The notes under the pieces are model-generated. The model saw only the letters and a program-made list of their open reading frames with translations. It did no database searches and was not told the DNA's origin. Below are positions 3,843 through 5,350 of a stretch of 5,350 nt of DNA, in pieces; the stretch's first letter is position 1; every line of letters starts with the position of its first letter. Source of the stretch: Conexibacter sp. (GTDB lineage Bacteria; Actinomycetota; Thermoleophilia; Solirubrobacterales; Solirubrobacteraceae); assembly GCA_025964215.1 (NCBI GenBank), contig JAOPZG010000629.1:1-5350 (forward strand), read 5' to 3'. The position numbers and the translations under genes were made by a program.

Positions 3843-5350
3843 ATGGCAGCCGGCCGCGGCGCTGCGACGCTCCGTGCGATGCCCGCGTCCCCTGAGCTCG
3901 TCGCGATCCCGGAGCTCGATCCCGAGGAAGACGCCGGGCGCCTGCTCGCCGACCTGCGGACCCGGACCGAGGGGCTGGACGATCGCGAGGCCGCGCGCCG
4001 CCTGCAGCAGTTCGGGCCCAACGCGATCCGGCGCGACGCGGGACGCCACTGGTGGCGCAGCGTGCTGGACCAGTTCACCCACCCGCTGGCGCTGCTGCTG
4101 TGGATGGCCGCCGGCTTGTCGCTGGCCACCGGCGTCCTCACCCTCGCCGCGGCGATCGTCGTGGTCATCGTCCTCAACGCCGCGTTCGCCTTCGCCCAGG
4201 AGCGCCAGGCCGAGCACGCCACCGAGGCGCTGCGCGACCTGCTCCCGCCCCGTGCCCGCGTGCGCCGCGGCGGGGCGCTGGTGGAGCTCGACGCGACCGC
4301 CCTGGTCCCCGGCGACCTGCTGCTGCTCGCCGAGGGCGACCGGCTGTCGGCCGACGCGCGGCTGATCGCGGGCGCCGTGGAGGTCGACATGTCGCCGCTG
4401 ACGGGCGAGTCGCAGCCGGTCACGCGCAGCGCCGAGCGCTCGGAGCCGGCGGCGGCGCCGCTGGAGGCCGAGGACCTCGTCTTCGCCGGCACGCTGTGCA
4501 CCGGCGGCGACGCGCAGGCCATCGTCTACGGCACCGGCATGCACACGCAGCTCGGGCGGATCGCCGCGCTGTCGCAGACCGTCGTCGACGAGACCTCGCC
4601 CCTGCAGCGTCAGGTCAACACCGCAGCGAAGCTGATCGCCGCCGTGGCCGTCGCGCTCGGCGTCACCTTCTTCGCCATCGGCCACCTCATCGCCGGCCTG
4701 AGCCTGTCGGAGGCCGGCGTCTTCGCGATCGGGTTGTTGGTGGCCAACGTCCCGGAGGGGCTGCTGCCGACGATCACGCTCGCGTTGGCGGTCGGGGTGC
4801 GGCGGATGGCCAAGCGCCGCGCGCTGGTCAAGAAGCTCACCGCGGTCGAGACGCTGGGGTCCACCGACGTCATCTGCACCGACAAGACCGGGACGCTGAC
4901 CGAGGGGCGGATGACCGCGACGTCGCTCTGGCAGGACGGCACACGCGTCGCGACCGGCTGGGCGACGGAGGCGGCCGGCGGGCCGGTCCTCGAGCTGCTG
5001 CGCACCGCGGTGCTCTGCAACAACGCGACGCTGACCCGCGACGCGGGCAGCGACGGCGGCTGGTCGCGCAGCGGCGATCCGAGCGAGAGCGCGCTGCTGC
5101 TGGCCGCCGCGCAGCTCGGCGTCGACGTCCCGGCGCTGCAGGCCGGCCGCGACACGCGGCGCAAGCGGCTCTTCGCCTTCGACGCCCGGCTCAAGCGCAT
5201 GGCGACGCTGGACGCCGAGCCCGACGGGGGCGACGCAAGGATCCACGCCAAGGGCGCGCCGCTCGAGCTGCTGAAGCGCTGCACGACCGTGCGCGGCGCC
5301 GACGGCCGCGAGCGCCCGCTCGACGACGAGGCCGCGGCCGCCGTCCGCGC
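3843..5350 (+). CDS. P2-class cation-transporting P-type ATPase, Na,K-ATPase-like (IIC-like); 3' end outside window
   Basis: The first 502 residues are visible; class II pumps are usually about 850-1000 residues, so about half is missing. It is an inner-membrane pump moving cations at the cost of ATP. In order there is a cation-ATPase N-terminal domain (about 23-65), helices M1-M2 (about 82-121) with a very short outer loop, an actuator domain with TGES (187-190), M3, and M4 with VANVPEGLL (300-308). These are followed by the phosphorylation motif DKTGTLT (Asp347), GDPSESALL in the nucleotide domain, and KGAP (470-473). The M3-M4 to DKTGT stretch is closer by eye to animal Na,K-ATPase (VANVPEGLL, AVETLGST) than to the SERCA/CtpF pattern (IPEGLP). 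The ion is not established, because M5-M6 lie outside. The start may be ATG 3843 or ATG 3879 (12 residues shorter); neither has a good Shine-Dalgarno. Divergent from paralogue 2, sharing its regulatory region. Confidence 0.92.
   Translation, partial: MAAGRGAATLRAMPASPELVAIPELDPEEDAGRLLADLRTRTEGLDDREAARRLQQFGPNAIRRDAGRHWWRSVLDQFTHPLALLLWMAAGLSLATGVLTLAAAIVVVIVLNAAFAFAQERQAEHATEALRDLLPPRARVRRGGALVELDATALVPGDLLLLAEGDRLSADARLIAGAVEVDMSPLTGESQPVTRSAERSEPAAAPLEAEDLVFAGTLCTGGDAQAIVYGTGMHTQLGRIAALSQTVVDETSPLQRQVNTAAKLIAAVAVALGVTFFAIGHLIAGLSLSEAGVFAIGLLVANVPEGLLPTITLALAVGVRRMAKRRALVKKLTAVETLGSTDVICTDKTGTLTEGRMTATSLWQDGTRVATGWATEAAGGPVLELLRTAVLCNNATLTRDAGSDGGWSRSGDPSESALLLAAAQLGVDVPALQAGRDTRRKRLFAFDARLKRMATLDAEPDGGDARIHAKGAPLELLKRCTTVRGADGRERPLDDEAAAAVR

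Noticed and set aside
3837..3848. Small inverted repeat TGCC-CGAT-GGCA at the ATPase start
   Set aside because: Only a 4-bp stem in GC-rich DNA; expected by chance and without other support.
3868..3876. CGCTCCGTG matching the edge of the 17-bp element (3802-3810)
   Set aside because: Only 9 bp, lacks the A4/T4 core and second half site, and lies inside the likely ATPase coding start.
3747..5246. Minus-strand extension of oxidoreductase paralogue 2 by about 500 residues
   Set aside because: It is antisense to the well-supported P-type ATPase, is low-complexity (R, G, Q, A), and the flavoprotein fold begins right after the ATG at 3746.
4610..5284. Minus-strand 224-codon frame
   Set aside because: Ser/Ala/Arg-rich antisense shadow of the ATPase; the opposite strand shows TGES, DKTGT and KGAP motifs in order.

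Overview
This is a very G+C-rich window (roughly three quarters G+C by eye), with third codon positions almost all G or C. Gene content and codon use point to a high-GC actinobacterium. A deep-branching group such as Thermoleophilia/Solirubrobacterales is plausible, but nothing here proves it. There are five protein genes, two of them cut by the window edges. I see no RNA genes, insertion sequences or CRISPR arrays.

Layout. Positions 1-795 (+) hold the C-terminal ATP-grasp part of an NDP/ADP-forming acyl-CoA synthetase whose start lies upstream of the window. Its stop overlaps (ATGA) the start of a small universal stress protein gene (792-1214, +). Only 13 bp later the convergent minus-strand genes begin: two tandem paralogous flavoprotein oxidoreductases of the sulfide:quinone oxidoreductase/NDH-2 fold (1228-2436 and 2499-3746). 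Divergent from these, a P2-class cation-transporting P-type ATPase starts near 3843 and runs off the right edge. Its transmembrane helix 4 and phosphorylation regions look strikingly like animal Na,K-ATPase (class IIC).

The main non-coding observation is an exact 17-bp sequence, TGCGGAAAACCACGGAG on the minus strand, found once upstream of each oxidoreductase gene (2473-2489 and 3804-3820). Each copy is followed, 15 nt later, by a second similar block that could hold a -10 element. The flanking intergenic DNA is otherwise different, so I read this as a shared operator or activator site. It would make the two oxidoreductases separately transcribed members of one regulon. The second copy also lies in the divergent region of the ATPase gene.

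How it may fit together. Acyl-CoA synthetase (energy conservation from acyl-CoA), universal stress protein, membrane-associated flavin oxidoreductases and a P-type cation pump form a combination reminiscent of actinobacterial hypoxia/dormancy stress islands (the DosR regulon type). The 17-mer does not resemble the DosR box, so a different regulator is implied. This functional reading is inference; the genes and the repeat are seen directly.
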